A stretch of 28,041 nucleotides of DNA from positions 1 to 28,041 of the forward strand of contig JAWOEL010000083.1 of the NCBI GenBank assembly GCA_046482735.1. The letters are read 5' to 3'. Positions 8,070 through 17,235 of the stretch are shown piece by piece (positions within the stretch are counted from its first letter, which is position 1; each line of letters opens with the position of its first letter). The notes beneath the pieces are model-generated. The model saw only the letters and a list, made by a program, of their open reading frames with translations. It was not told where the DNA came from and did no database searches. The stretch comes from JAQICB01 sp046482735. GTDB taxonomy: Bacteria; Bacteroidota; Bacteroidia; Bacteroidales; UBA1715. Made by a program: the position numbers and the translations under genes.

Positions 8070-9314
8070 TTATTTCTGGAATTGAGATTTATATAATAGA
8101 GTTGATTCATTTTTTTTGTTGAACAGGTCTTGTGCAACTCGTTGAATATCATTTTGCGATACGCGTGTATATTTTTCTATTTCGTGGTTAATCATATCTG
8201 CATCACCCAAAAGTTCGAATTTTGCTAAATTCATTGCTTTGTTAAGCGTGCTGCTTTCACTAAAAATAAGTGTGGATTCGACTTTATTTTTCACTTTTTG
8301 CAATTCATATTCTTCAATAGATTGCGAGCAGAGGAGTTCCAATTCGGTATCTATAGCGTTGTTTGCTTCTTCTATTGTAAATCCCGGCATTACATTACCT
8401 GTTATAACAAACAGTCCGGGGTCGTCTTCTCCGGTAATATATGCCTGGAGGTCGGTAAATATTTTTTGTTTTTGTACAAGTTTGTTATAGAGTCGAGAGG
8501 ATTTACCATTAGATAAAATGTCTGATAATAAGTCGCAGACATAAAAATCGGGGTGTAATCTTTCGCACATATGGTATGTTTTGTAGATAGCGTGAAGAGG
8601 CACGTCTTTTACACATGTTTTGCTTCTGTATTCGCGTTGTTCCGGTTCGGTTGGGTTGTTGTTTTCTTTAAGTGTACGTGCAGGAATAGAGCTGTACCAT
8701 TTTTGAGCTAATTTTTTTACTTTATGTGCCGAAATATTTCCCGATACAGAAATTACCGCATTGTTGGGTGCATAGTGGTTAAAGAAAAAATCTTTTACAT
8801 CGGGTAAGTTTGCCGTATGTATGTGCTCAATGTGTTTTCCAATGGTTGCCCATTTATATGGGTGCATTTTATACGCCAATGGGCGAATATGTAACCATGC
8901 ATCTCCATATGGTCTGTTTAAATATCGTTGTTTAAATTCTTCAATAACCACATTTTTTTGTATGTCAAGGCTTTTTTGAGAGAAAGCTAATTCCAGCATT
9001 CTGTCTGATTCGAGCCAAAAAGCGGTTTCAATATTTTCTTTTGGTACTGTTGTATAGTAATTTGTAATATCAGTATTGGTAAAAGCATTATTATCACCAC
9101 CTACTTTTTGTAATGGTTCATCGAATGAGTGTATATGTTTGGAGCCACCAAACATGAGATGTTCAAACAAATGAGCAAATCCGGTTTTTTCGGGAATTTC
9201 GTGTTTTGAACCTACATTATAAAGTGTGTTTACCACAACAAAAGGTGTATATCTGTCTGTGTTTACAATAAAGCGAAGCCCGTTTTTGAGTTCAAATTTT
9301 TCAAAATCTATCAT
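8070..9314 (-). CDS. M16 family zinc metallopeptidase, catalytic subunit
   Basis: A 414-residue M16 (insulinase/pitrilysin) peptidase. The inverted zinc motif HLFEH is at residues 48-52 (context GFAHLFEHLMFGG), with the third ligand glutamate in NVVIEEFKQR at about 125-126. GGDNNAFTNTDITNYY, a typical substrate-binding stretch, lies between them. The C-terminal half (about 170-414) is the second M16 domain. It is about half the size of full pitrilysin, so it needs a partner, which is provided by the adjoining HxxEH-lacking gene five bases downstream. The start MIDFEKFELKNGLRF matches the common N-terminus. Its start is separated by one base from the upstream flavoenzyme gene, so all three are probably co-transcribed. 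Confidence 0.95.
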   Translation of the reverse strand: MIDFEKFELKNGLRFIVNTDRYTPFVVVNTLYNVGSKHEIPEKTGFAHLFEHLMFGGSKHIHSFDEPLQKVGGDNNAFTNTDITNYYTTVPKENIETAFWLESDRMLELAFSQKSLDIQKNVVIEEFKQRYLNRPYGDAWLHIRPLAYKMHPYKWATIGKHIEHIHTANLPDVKDFFFNHYAPNNAVISVSGNISAHKVKKLAQKWYSSIPARTLKENNNPTEPEQREYRSKTCVKDVPLHAIYKTYHMCERLHPDFYVCDLLSDILSNGKSSRLYNKLVQKQKIFTDLQAYITGEDDPGLFVITGNVMPGFTIEEANNAIDTELELLCSQSIEEYELQKVKNKVESTLIFSESSTLNKAMNLAKFELLGDADMINHEIEKYTRVSQNDIQRVAQDLFNKKNESTLLYKSQFQK

Positions 9315-9315
9315 A

Positions 9316-10269
9316 CTAAATAAACGTGTTTTCTTGAATTTTTTGTATAGTTTTATGATAGTCGAGAATAATATCTTTTATTACTCTATCGGCAGTTTCA
9401 GGTGATTTGAGAGCACATGATGCCTGACCTATTTCTAAAATACCATCGATAATATCTCCTTCAAAAATTCCTTTTTTTGATCTGCCTGTACCAATAAATT
9501 CTTGTATTTCTTCTTTAGATGCACCATCTTCTTCCATATCTGCAATTACTTCATATATTTCTGTTTTCAACATTCGGGTAGGTGATACTTTTTTAAGTGT
9601 CAGCATAGTGTCTCCTTCACGAGAATTGAAAATAGCTTGTTTGAAGTTTTGGTGTGATGACGATTCCTCACATACTGCAAAGCGAGAACCTATTTGAACG
9701 CCATCAGCTCCTAGAGCTTGTGCTGCTGCCATGTGTTTTCCCGAAGAAATACCTCCGGCTGCAATAACCGGGAGAGAGGTTGCTTGTCGTACTTGAGGGA
9801 TAAGTGTAAATGTTGTGTTTTCTTCTTTTCCGTTGTGGCCGCCGGCTTCGAAACCTTCGGCAACTATTGCATTTACGCCGGCATCTTCGCATTTTTTTGC
9901 AAAATAGCTGCTCGAAACTACGTGGGCTACGATGATACCATATTTTTGCAGTGTTTTTGTCCATTTTTTAGGACTACCTGCAGAAGTAAACACTATAGGA
10001 ACTTTTTTGCGAATAACAATATCAATAATTTCTTCTATTTCCGGATACATAAGGGGAATATTTACGCCCCAGGGTTTGTTGGTGGCTTCTTTCATATGTT
10101 CTATATGTTCTAATAAAACTTCCGGATACATACTTCCGGAACCAAGCAATCCGAGTCCACCAGTATTACTAACTGCTGATGCTAATTTCCATCCACTGCA
10201 CCATACCATTCCTCCTTGTATTATGGGATAGTCTATTGAAAATAGTTTACAAATAGTATTTGTGTTCAT
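9316..10269 (-). CDS. FMN-dependent enoyl-ACP reductase II / nitronate monooxygenase family
   Basis: A 317-residue TIM-barrel flavoprotein of the COG2070 family. The diagnostic stretches are YPIIQGGMVWCSGWKLASAVSNTGGLG near the start, NIPLMYPEIEE, the EAGGHNG segment at about 143-149, PVIAAGGISSGKHMAAALGADG-type phosphate-binding loop (here AAGGISSGKHMAAAQALGADG split over residues ~168-188), and VQIGSRFAVCEES. Members either reduce enoyl-ACP with NAD(P)H in fatty acid elongation (FabK) or oxidise nitronates. The EAGGH motif and length fit both, and Bacteroidota homologues are annotated both ways. FabK-like reductase is slightly favoured by the IGSRF/EAGGHNG combination, but the sequence does not settle it. 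It sits immediately upstream of the M16 pair. Confidence 0.85.
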   Translation of the reverse strand: MNTNTICKLFSIDYPIIQGGMVWCSGWKLASAVSNTGGLGLLGSGSMYPEVLLEHIEHMKEATNKPWGVNIPLMYPEIEEIIDIVIRKKVPIVFTSAGSPKKWTKTLQKYGIIVAHVVSSSYFAKKCEDAGVNAIVAEGFEAGGHNGKEENTTFTLIPQVRQATSLPVIAAGGISSGKHMAAAQALGADGVQIGSRFAVCEESSSHQNFKQAIFNSREGDTMLTLKKVSPTRMLKTEIYEVIADMEEDGASKEEIQEFIGTGRSKKGIFEGDIIDGILEIGQASCALKSPETADRVIKDIILDYHKTIQKIQENTFI

Positions 10270-10333
10270 AGTACGTTATTTTTTTGCAATATATAAAGAG
10301 ATGATAATTAATTCAGTTTAAAGTATAAAAAAA

Positions 10334-11530
10334 TTAAGATTGTATTAATGCATATGTGTCACGTGCTATTACAATTTCTTCGTTTGTCTTTATAACCATA
10401 GTTGTTATCGCTGAATCGGGAGTTGTAATGATAGCATTATCATCGGTTATATTGTTGTTTTTGTTGTTATCAATAGATATACCAAGAAAAGAGAGACTGT
10501 TACATAATGATTCACGCAAATCAGAATTATTTTCACCAATACCACCTGTAAATGCTATAATATCAACACCTTCCATAGCTGCTGCATAGGCTCCGATGTA
10601 TTTTTTTACTCTGTAGGTAAACATATCAAGTGCCAGTTGAGCACGTTTGTTTCCATTGTTTGCAGCTTCTTTTATATCGCGCATGTCTGAGGAAAATCCG
10701 GTAATACCGACAAGTCCACTTTGTTTATTTAGAATAGTGTCAAATTCGTCTATAGAAATTTGTTCTTTTCGCATAATGTGTAGTGCCGCTCCTAAATCCA
10801 AATCTCCGCAGCGGGTGCCCATCATTAATCCTTCTAAGGGAGTTAATCCCATTGTTGTATCTATCGATTTTCCGTTTTGTATAGCAGAAATCGATGCACC
10901 GTTACCTAAATGACACACAATAATTTTTGATTGATTATAGTCTTTTTTGGCTGTAAGAGCAGCCATGTGCGAAACATATCTGTGGCTGGAGCCATGAAAA
11001 CCGTATTTTCTTACTTTGTATTGTGAGTAATATTTATATGGAATAGCATACATATATGCATAATCGGGCATAGTTTGGTGAAATGCAGTATCGAGTGTGC
11101 CACATTGTTGAGCATGTGGCAATAATGTTTGTGTCGCACGTACACCTTTTATATTTGCCGGATTGTGCAGCGGTGCTAAATCGTTGCAGCTTTCTAAGTC
11201 GGTAAGTATTTCGGGTGTTATAATAACACTTTTGCTAAATTTTTCACCACCGTGAACAATTCTGTGTCCTACACCTTTTATGTCATGTATGTCTGAAATT
11301 ATAGTATATTGCGGATTCTGTATTGTATCAATAATGGCTTTTACACCTTCTTCATGATTAGTAATTAGTATATTTTTTTCAACTTTTGTTTGTGATGAGG
11401 TTATTTTTATTACACTCTTATCACTACCTATTCTGTCAATCATCCCCGATGCTATAAGTGTTTCATTTGGCATTTCGAGTACTTGGAATTTTATTGAAGA
11501 ACTGCCACTATTGAGAACAAGTATTTTCAT
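10334..11530 (-). CDS. ackA: acetate kinase
   Basis: AckA transfers the phosphoryl group between acetyl phosphate and ADP, giving acetate and ATP in fermentation. The 398-residue protein has all the signatures: NSGSSSIKFQ at 7-16, GHRIVHGGEKF, DTAFHQTMP, GFHGSSHRYVS, HLGNGASI, TPLEGLMMGTRCGDLD and FTGGIGENN. The start MKILVLNSGSSS is canonical. It lies 123 bases downstream of pta on the same strand, the usual partner. The gap holds no ORF and no clear terminator, so the two are likely one transcript. The product completes the acetyl-CoA to acetate route with Pta. Confidence 0.97.
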   Translation of the reverse strand: MKILVLNSGSSSIKFQVLEMPNETLIASGMIDRIGSDKSVIKITSSQTKVEKNILITNHEEGVKAIIDTIQNPQYTIISDIHDIKGVGHRIVHGGEKFSKSVIITPEILTDLESCNDLAPLHNPANIKGVRATQTLLPHAQQCGTLDTAFHQTMPDYAYMYAIPYKYYSQYKVRKYGFHGSSHRYVSHMAALTAKKDYNQSKIIVCHLGNGASISAIQNGKSIDTTMGLTPLEGLMMGTRCGDLDLGAALHIMRKEQISIDEFDTILNKQSGLVGITGFSSDMRDIKEAANNGNKRAQLALDMFTYRVKKYIGAYAAAMEGVDIIAFTGGIGENNSDLRESLCNSLSFLGISIDNNKNNNITDDNAIITTPDSAITTMVIKTNEEIVIARDTYALIQS

Positions 11531-11653
11531 ATGTTTATTTTTTATAAATTGATATAATAGGCTTTTCTACGATTAGTAAATTACTTAATTAGCAGATTTT
11601 AATATATATTGCTGCAAATTATAGTTCCGTTTATCAGTTTTCGAAACAAATTT

Positions 11654-12676
11654 TTATTTAGCTTCTTCTTTTTTGTTTTTATATGCCTGAATCCCTGTCA
11701 TAGCAACAACATTTACAATATCATTTACCGAACATCCGCGGGATAAATCATTTATAGGTGCAGCAAGCCCTTGTATTATAGGTCCGTATGCATCGGCATG
11801 TGCAAATCGTTGCACCAATTTATATGCAATATTACCAGACTCTAAAGATGGGAAAATAAGGACATTTGCATTGCCTTGTATTCGTGCATTAGGTGCTTTT
11901 TTTGCACATACTTCCGGTATGATTGCGGCATCTAATTGCATTTCGCCATCTATGAGTAAATCAGGATAATTGTCTTGAACTGTTTTTGTTGCCATGGCTA
12001 CTTTGTCTATCATTTTGTGTTTTGCACTTCCATGAGTAGAAAAGCTAAGCATGGCAATTCGTGGTGTGATTGCCAGTAAATTTTGGGCTGTACGAGCTGT
12101 TGTTACAGCTATTTCAGCAAGTTCATCGTCGGTAGGGTTCGGGTTTACAGCACAGTCTGCAAAAAGCATGATGCCATCGTCACCAAACTCTTTGTCTTTG
12201 AGAATTATAACAAATACGCTCGAAACCAATGAAATGCCGGGGCTTGTTTTTATTAATTGAAAACCGGGACGAAGCACATCGCTCGTTGCGTTTTCTGCTC
12301 CGGCAACTTCGCCGTCAGCATCTCCTGCTTTTATTAAAGTTGCTGCTAAATACAATGGATTTTTTAAAAGTTCACGAGCTGTGCTTTCCAAAACTCCTTT
12401 ATTTTTTCTGAGCGAAACAATTAAATCTATATATTCATCAATTTTTGCATGATTGAGTGGATCTATTATAGTAGCGTGTGAAATAACGTGATTTAATTTT
12501 TTTTCCTGTGCTAATGATTTAATTTTTTCGGGGTTCCCGATTAAAATTATATCTGCTATTTTTTCTTTAATTATAATGTCAGCAGCTTCGAGGGTTCGTG
12601 GTTCGTATGATTCGGGTAAAACAATTCGTTGTTTGTTTTGTTTTGCAAGTTTTTGAACGAGTTTTTCAAATTCCAT
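11654..12676 (-). CDS. pta: phosphate acetyltransferase
   Basis: Pta converts acetyl-CoA and phosphate to acetyl phosphate, feeding acetate kinase next door. The protein is about 340 residues, the short single-domain class without the N-terminal regulatory extension. Characteristic stretches are GDADGEVAGAENATSDVLRPG, LFADCAVNPNPTDDELAEIA, MLSFSTHGSAKHKMIDKV, DGEMQLDAA and NVLIFPSLESGNIAYKL. The frame stays open ten codons further upstream, but those codons would lie in the poly-T tail of the hairpin at 12701-12727. The start MEFEKLVQKLAKQNKQRIVLPE at 12676 is therefore chosen, as it also matches the family N-terminus. Confidence 0.96.
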   Translation of the reverse strand: MEFEKLVQKLAKQNKQRIVLPESYEPRTLEAADIIIKEKIADIILIGNPEKIKSLAQEKKLNHVISHATIIDPLNHAKIDEYIDLIVSLRKNKGVLESTARELLKNPLYLAATLIKAGDADGEVAGAENATSDVLRPGFQLIKTSPGISLVSSVFVIILKDKEFGDDGIMLFADCAVNPNPTDDELAEIAVTTARTAQNLLAITPRIAMLSFSTHGSAKHKMIDKVAMATKTVQDNYPDLLIDGEMQLDAAIIPEVCAKKAPNARIQGNANVLIFPSLESGNIAYKLVQRFAHADAYGPIIQGLAAPINDLSRGCSVNDIVNVVAMTGIQAYKNKKEEAK

Positions 12677-12700
12677 ATCAGTATAATTTTTTATAAAAAA

Positions 12701-12727
12701 AAACACCTGTACAATGCACAGGTGTTT
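12701..12727. terminator. bidirectional hairpin terminator between phosphohexomutase gene and pta
   Basis: A perfect 10-bp stem (AAACACCTGT / ACAGGTGTTT) with a 7-base loop ACAATGC, A-tract on one side and T-tract on the other, so it can end transcription on both strands. On the minus strand it lies just after the phosphohexomutase stop and 25 bases before the pta start, so pta/ackA are either read-through or separately started. Confidence 0.85.
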
Positions 12728-12738
12728 TTTTGTTTTTG

Positions 12739-14544
12739 TTAGAGTTTAAGTGATTCTTTTAAATCAATAATTTTTTTATTGAGAACAGATTCAGCCTCAT
12801 CAAAGCCTTCACGGGATTTTACCGAAGTGTTTACTTCGAAGTAAAATTTAATGAGTGGTTCTGTTCCGGAAGGACGGACAGTTATTTTTGAATTATCTTT
12901 CGTTACAAATTGCAATACATTTGAAGATGGTAGTCCGGTAGGAGTTTCTTCGGGTTTAATAATATTTTTTTCGATTTGTGTAAGAAAATCTCGTTGAATA
13001 ACAACCGGAGAGCCACCTATTTGTTGAGGAGGATGTATGCGAAAATTATTCATTATAGCTTCTATCTCTTCTTGTCCGGCTTTGCCTTCTTTTTTAAGAG
13101 TTACCAGCTCTTCTTTATAATAATTATATTCGAGATAGGTGTCAATTAACACGTCGTATAAACTTTTATTGTCGTTTTTTGCTACAGCAGCAGCTTCCGC
13201 AATAAGGGCAGATGCTATTACAGCATCTTTGTCACGCACAAAATCGCCGGCAGAATAACCGAAACTTTCTTCCCCACCACCAATATATTTTTTTGAACCT
13301 TCAAATAAACGAATTTTTTCACCAATATATTTAAAACCGGTAAGCACATTGAATAGTTCAACATTATATTTTTCGCATATTTCAGCAATAAGTTCTGTAG
13401 TTACAATCGTTTTAACGACAAACTCTTTTCCTTTGAGTTTTTGTTGGGCGTGCCATTGTTTAATTAAATATTGCACCAATAGTGTACCTGTTTGGTTACC
13501 ATTGAGTATTTTGAATTGTCCTTCAGAATCTTTTACAACAATACCCACTCGGTCTCCATCGGGGTCTGTAGCCATTATTATATCGGCATTAATTTCTTTC
13601 CCTTTTTCTATGGATAGAGCCATTGCCGATTCTTTTTCAGGATTTGGCGATCCGGTAATCTCATTGAGTTTCTTGAGCCATTCGGTTTCAGATTCAAAAT
13701 CTTCTTCTTTAACTGCTTCATTATTGATGCGTAACGAAGGGAATTCTCCTGAAATAACTGCCTGTTCTTTAACCACATGAACATTTGTAAAACCATATTC
13801 TTTCAATACGCGAGGTACAAGTGTTATGCCGGTACCATGAAGAGGCGAAAATACAATTTTTAAATCATGTTGTTTTTGTATAATATCAGGAGCAAGTGAT
13901 AAACCTTTAATGGCATCGATGTAGGGCTTGTCTATTTCTTCGTCCCATAAAATTATATTATCCGGGTTTCCTTCCCATTTTACTTCGTCAATGCTTTGTA
14001 TTTTGTTGACTTCAGCAATTACATTATCGTCATGCGGTGGAACAAGCTGGCAGCCATCTTCCCAATAAGCTTTGTATCCATTATATTTTGCCGGGTTGTG
14101 AGAGGCTGTAATGTTTACTCCTGCTTTGCAGCCAAGGTGTCGTATAGCAAATGAAAGTTCCGGTGTTGGCCGGAGTTCTTTCGATAAATATACGGTAAAA
14201 CCGTTTGCAGCAAAAATATGAGCCGTTGTTTCGGCAAACATGCGTCCCCGAATTCTACAGTCGTGTATTATAGCTACAGAAATTTGTTCGGATTCTCCAT
14301 ATACTTTTTTGATATAGTTGGCAAAACCTTGTGTTGCCATACCAATAGTATATTTGTTTATTTTGTTGGTGCCAACACCTATAGCACCACGTAAACCACC
14401 TGTTCCGAATTCTAAGTTTTTGTAAAAAGATTCTTCAAGCTCCGGGTCGTTTTTATCTATTAAATAGCGTATTTCTTTTCGTGTTTTTTCGTCATAATTT
14501 TCTGACATCCACGATTTTGCTTTGTTTATTATATTTGTATCCAT
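12739..14544 (-). CDS. phosphoglucomutase/phosphomannomutase (alpha-D-phosphohexomutase family)
   Basis: A 601-residue phosphohexomutase interconverting hexose 1- and 6-phosphates. Domains in order are an N-terminal region with FGTGGLRGAIGVGTNKINKYT; the catalytic phosphoserine loop TASHNPAKYNGYK; the metal-binding loop DPDGDRVGIV; the sugar-binding loop GGGEESFGYSAGD; and the phosphate-binding loop RPSGTEPLIKFYFEV near the C-terminus. Length and the DENYDEKTRKEI-like N-terminus fit the PGM/PMM type common in Bacteroidota, longer than typical PMM. Which sugar is preferred cannot be read from sequence. It is followed by a strong hairpin and preceded by a 185-base gap with two -7 matches, so it is likely its own transcription unit. 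Confidence 0.95.
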   Translation of the reverse strand: MDTNIINKAKSWMSENYDEKTRKEIRYLIDKNDPELEESFYKNLEFGTGGLRGAIGVGTNKINKYTIGMATQGFANYIKKVYGESEQISVAIIHDCRIRGRMFAETTAHIFAANGFTVYLSKELRPTPELSFAIRHLGCKAGVNITASHNPAKYNGYKAYWEDGCQLVPPHDDNVIAEVNKIQSIDEVKWEGNPDNIILWDEEIDKPYIDAIKGLSLAPDIIQKQHDLKIVFSPLHGTGITLVPRVLKEYGFTNVHVVKEQAVISGEFPSLRINNEAVKEEDFESETEWLKKLNEITGSPNPEKESAMALSIEKGKEINADIIMATDPDGDRVGIVVKDSEGQFKILNGNQTGTLLVQYLIKQWHAQQKLKGKEFVVKTIVTTELIAEICEKYNVELFNVLTGFKYIGEKIRLFEGSKKYIGGGEESFGYSAGDFVRDKDAVIASALIAEAAAVAKNDNKSLYDVLIDTYLEYNYYKEELVTLKKEGKAGQEEIEAIMNNFRIHPPQQIGGSPVVIQRDFLTQIEKNIIKPEETPTGLPSSNVLQFVTKDNSKITVRPSGTEPLIKFYFEVNTSVKSREGFDEAESVLNKKIIDLKESLKL

Positions 14545-14577
14545 GTATGATAATTATTTTTATTAAATACTCATACA

Positions 14578-14585
14578 CAAAGATA
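14578..14585 (-). promoter_or_regulatory. candidate Bacteroidota -7 element for the phosphohexomutase gene
   Basis: The minus strand reads TATCTTTG, an exact TAnnTTTG, 34 bases before the start codon. A second match (TAACTTTG) lies about 50 bases further upstream. The closest TTG upstream is only 12 bases away, so the -33 box is uncertain. Confidence 0.4.
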
Positions 14586-14644
14586 TAAAAAAAGCCCAAT
14601 TTAAGGGATATGTAGTTAATAAAAAATCAAAGTTATATTATCAG

Positions 14645-14656
14645 ATACAGCTGTAT
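14645..14656. repeat. 12-bp perfect palindrome in the rlmD-phosphohexomutase gap
   Basis: ATACAGCTGTAT is followed on the plus strand by eight T residues. It sits upstream of the phosphohexomutase promoter candidate. It could be a loop-less terminator stem on the plus strand or an operator, and nothing decides between these. Confidence 0.3.
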
Positions 14657-14729
14657 TTTTTTTAATTATTTTTGTTACAATAATTTATATTATTTAGATT
14701 ATCTCTAAATAATTTTTGTTTATGGTTTT

Positions 14730-16139
14730 CTATGAGTGTTTTTTTTCTAAAACTACAACATTTTCTACATGATGAGTGTGAGGAAACATATCTACTGCCT
14801 GAGATTTTGTGACGGTATATGAATCAAGCAATGCAATATCTCGTGCTTGTGTAGCCGGATTGCAGCTTATATACACAATTCGTTGAGGTGCACAGCGGGC
14901 TATTGTGTCTACTACATCTTTATGCATGCCGGCACGTGGTGGGTCGGTTATTATAACATCAGGATTGCCATGGCTTGCTAGAAAATGGTCGTGTAATACA
15001 TCTTTCATATCGCCTGCAAAAAATATGGTATTGTCTATATTGTTGATTGTGGCATTTTTCCGAGCATCTTCAATAGCTTCGGGAACGTATTCTATACCAA
15101 TTACTTGTTTTGCGTGATTTGCAATAAAATTTGCAATAGTTCCGGTTCCTGTATACAGGTCATATACAAGTTCATTACCTGTGAGTCGGGCAAAGTTTCG
15201 TGCAATTTTGTACAATTCGTATGCTTGCAGAGAATTTGTTTGATAAAATGATTTTGGACCAATTTTAAATTGTAAGCCTTCCATTTCCTCTGTGATATAG
15301 TCTTTACCGGCATATATCAGAACTTCCTGGTCTTGGATAGTGTCGTTTTTTTTCTGGTTTATTATATAGAGTAGTGAGGTGAGCTGTGGAAATTCTTTCG
15401 AAACAGCATCAAGTAGTATAGTGTGTTTTTCAGGATTGTTTTCAAAAAATACGATAATAACCATAACTTCGCCTAAGGTCGTGTTGCGAATAATAACATT
15501 GCGGAGCAGTCCGTGGTGATTGCGGATGTCAAAAAAAGTAAAGTTATGTTTTTCGGCAGTTTCATATATAAAATTTCTGATAGCATTGCTGGGCGATTCT
15601 TGTAAAAAACAATGATCTATGTGAACAATTTTATCGAATAAACGGGGTACATGAAAGCCTAATGCATTATTATCTGTAATAATTTCGTTTTTTTCTATTT
15701 CTTCTTTTGTTTTCCAGCGTTTGTTGGAAAATGTGTATTCTAATTTATTTCGGTAATACGTCGTGTGTGCCGATCCTAAAATAGGTTGAATATTTTCGGG
15801 GGTAATGTGCCCTATTCGTGTAAGTTGATCGCTTACTTGTTTTTCTTTGTAGCGGAGTTGTTCCGAATATGGTAAGTTTTGCCATTTACATCCGCCGCAA
15901 ATACCAAAATGAGTGCAAAAGGGTGTTTCTCTTACAGAACTGTATGTGTGTATGTGCGTAACTTTGCCTTCCTGAAAGCGTTTTCGTTTTTTTGTGATTT
16001 GAATATCTACCACATCACCCGGTACAACACCGGCAACAAAAACTATTAAATCATTGATTTTTGCTATAGCCTTGCCCTCTGCTGCTATATCTTCTATAAC
16101 TATTTCTTGATATTCAGGTAATTTTTTTCGTCTACTCAC
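14730..16139 (-). CDS. rlmD: 23S rRNA (uracil-C5)-methyltransferase, RlmD/RumA family
   Basis: A 469-residue SAM-dependent enzyme that makes 5-methyluridine in RNA. An N-terminal TRAM domain (about 8-65, with VIEDIAAEGKAIAKI and GDVVDIQITKKRK) is followed by an iron-sulfur motif CTHFGICGGC (Cx5CxxC) and a fourth Cys in HIDHCFLQ. A central RNA-binding insert comes next, then the methyltransferase core: FYQTNSLQAYELY, DLYTGTGTIANFIA (SAM motif I), IGIEYVPEAIEDA, TDPPRAGMH, and the catalytic Cys in YISCNPATQARD. The iron-sulfur ligands separate RlmD/RlmCD from the Fe-S-free TrmA. The exact uridine (U1939 or U747) is not decided by sequence. It is divergent from the YdjM-like gene, with 60 bases between starts. 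Confidence 0.93.
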   Translation of the reverse strand: MSRRKKLPEYQEIVIEDIAAEGKAIAKINDLIVFVAGVVPGDVVDIQITKKRKRFQEGKVTHIHTYSSVRETPFCTHFGICGGCKWQNLPYSEQLRYKEKQVSDQLTRIGHITPENIQPILGSAHTTYYRNKLEYTFSNKRWKTKEEIEKNEIITDNNALGFHVPRLFDKIVHIDHCFLQESPSNAIRNFIYETAEKHNFTFFDIRNHHGLLRNVIIRNTTLGEVMVIIVFFENNPEKHTILLDAVSKEFPQLTSLLYIINQKKNDTIQDQEVLIYAGKDYITEEMEGLQFKIGPKSFYQTNSLQAYELYKIARNFARLTGNELVYDLYTGTGTIANFIANHAKQVIGIEYVPEAIEDARKNATINNIDNTIFFAGDMKDVLHDHFLASHGNPDVIITDPPRAGMHKDVVDTIARCAPQRIVYISCNPATQARDIALLDSYTVTKSQAVDMFPHTHHVENVVVLEKKHS

Positions 16140-16170
16140 TGTTTTACTTTTTAATGTTATGCAAAAGTCT

Positions 16171-16178
16171 TATTTTTG
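16171..16178 (+). promoter_or_regulatory. candidate Bacteroidota -7 element for the YdjM-like gene
   Basis: TATTTTTG matches TAnnTTTG exactly, 22 bases before the ATG at 16200. If real, transcription starts near 16185, which rules out the in-frame ATG at 16176 as the start. Confidence 0.4.
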
Positions 16179-16199
16179 TTTAAAATTATTGTTATAATT

Positions 16200-17168
16200 A
16201 TGGATATATTTACACAAATAATACTTGGTTCTTCTGTTGGAGGAATGATAGCCTCTAAAAAAATCGGGAATAAAGCTTTTCTGTGGGGGGCTGCTATAAG
16301 TGTTATACCTGATTTGGATATGCTTATAGTGCCATTTCTTGAAACGACCAAAGGTGTTTTGGTGCATCATGGGTTTAGCCATTCTGTATTTTTCTTTCTA
16401 CTTGTAGCTCCGTTTTTGGGGTTACTTATTAAACGTCTGGAGAATAAAACTGATTATACTTTAGCACAATGGACAAGTTTTTCTTTTTTCATTTTGTTGA
16501 CACATAGCTTTTTAGATGTTTTTACAACTTATGGAACAGGTCTTTTGGAACCGTTTTGGGATAAACGGTTTGCTTTGTCTTCAATTTCGGTGGTCGATCC
16601 TTTTTTTACTGTTCCCTTGCTTGTTTTTTTTATTATAGCTTTGCGTTCACCCGAAAGGAGATTGAAAAAAGCGTTTTCGTGGGTGGCTGTTTTTGTGAGT
16701 GTTTTATATCTCTCTTTTACTTTTCTAAATAAATTATATATTCAGTCAGAATTTGAACAGTATCTTGTTGAGGAAGATGTTCGCTACGATAGAACCGAGG
16801 TCTTTCCACAAGTTGGTTCCAATTTTACCTGGAATTGTATAGCACAGGATCGGGATGGTTTTTGGGTAAAAAAAGAATCAAATTTCACGAGGTATGACAG
16901 CGATATGCAGTTGTATCTGCGAAATGATTATTATATGTTTGATTATTTACACGATGAACGTATAAAAAATTTACAGCGTTTTAGTAAAGGGTATTATTCT
17001 GCCTTGGAGCGGTATGACGGTACCGTAGATTTTAGAGATTTACGATTTGGCAAATTTGTTACCGAACATAATGGTCCATTTGTTTTTACGTTTAGAATAA
17101 TACCTGATACCGAAAAAAGACTTGAGAGAATAGATAGAGTTGATATTTCATTGTTACATATATGGTAA
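16200..17168 (+). CDS. YdjM-like membrane protein (putative metal-dependent hydrolase, DUF457)
   Basis: A protein of about 322 residues with the N-terminal YdjM/DUF457 domain: IILGSSVGGMIASKKIGNKAFLWGAAISVIPDLDML, then HHGFSHSVFFFLLVAPF, then a further hydrophobic segment with LLTHSFLDVFTTYGTG. Histidines and aspartates within membrane segments (PDLD, HHGFSH, THSFLD) are the conserved residues of the family, predicted to bind metal. Four to five membrane helices occupy about residues 5-185, and the remaining ~135 residues are soluble and variable. The frame opens eight codons earlier at 16176, but the start at 16200 fits the family and the promoter position. No precise reaction is known for the family, which is often described as LexA-regulated in enterobacteria. 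No such operator is seen here. Confidence 0.85.
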   Translation: MDIFTQIILGSSVGGMIASKKIGNKAFLWGAAISVIPDLDMLIVPFLETTKGVLVHHGFSHSVFFFLLVAPFLGLLIKRLENKTDYTLAQWTSFSFFILLTHSFLDVFTTYGTGLLEPFWDKRFALSSISVVDPFFTVPLLVFFIIALRSPERRLKKAFSWVAVFVSVLYLSFTFLNKLYIQSEFEQYLVEEDVRYDRTEVFPQVGSNFTWNCIAQDRDGFWVKKESNFTRYDSDMQLYLRNDYYMFDYLHDERIKNLQRFSKGYYSALERYDGTVDFRDLRFGKFVTEHNGPFVFTFRIIPDTEKRLERIDRVDISLLHIW

Positions 17169-17177
17169 TATCAATTT

Positions 17178-17185
17178 TATTTTTG
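17178..17185 (+). promoter_or_regulatory. candidate Bacteroidota -7 element for the T9SS plug gene
   Basis: TATTTTTG matches TAnnTTTG exactly, 10 bases after the YdjM-like stop and 50 bases before the chosen ATG at 17236, suggesting a separate start for the plug gene. Confidence 0.35.
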
Positions 17186-17235
17186 TGTGTTTTTTCGATT
17201 GAGTGAGAGTGTGTATTTATGTAATGACCTGTACA

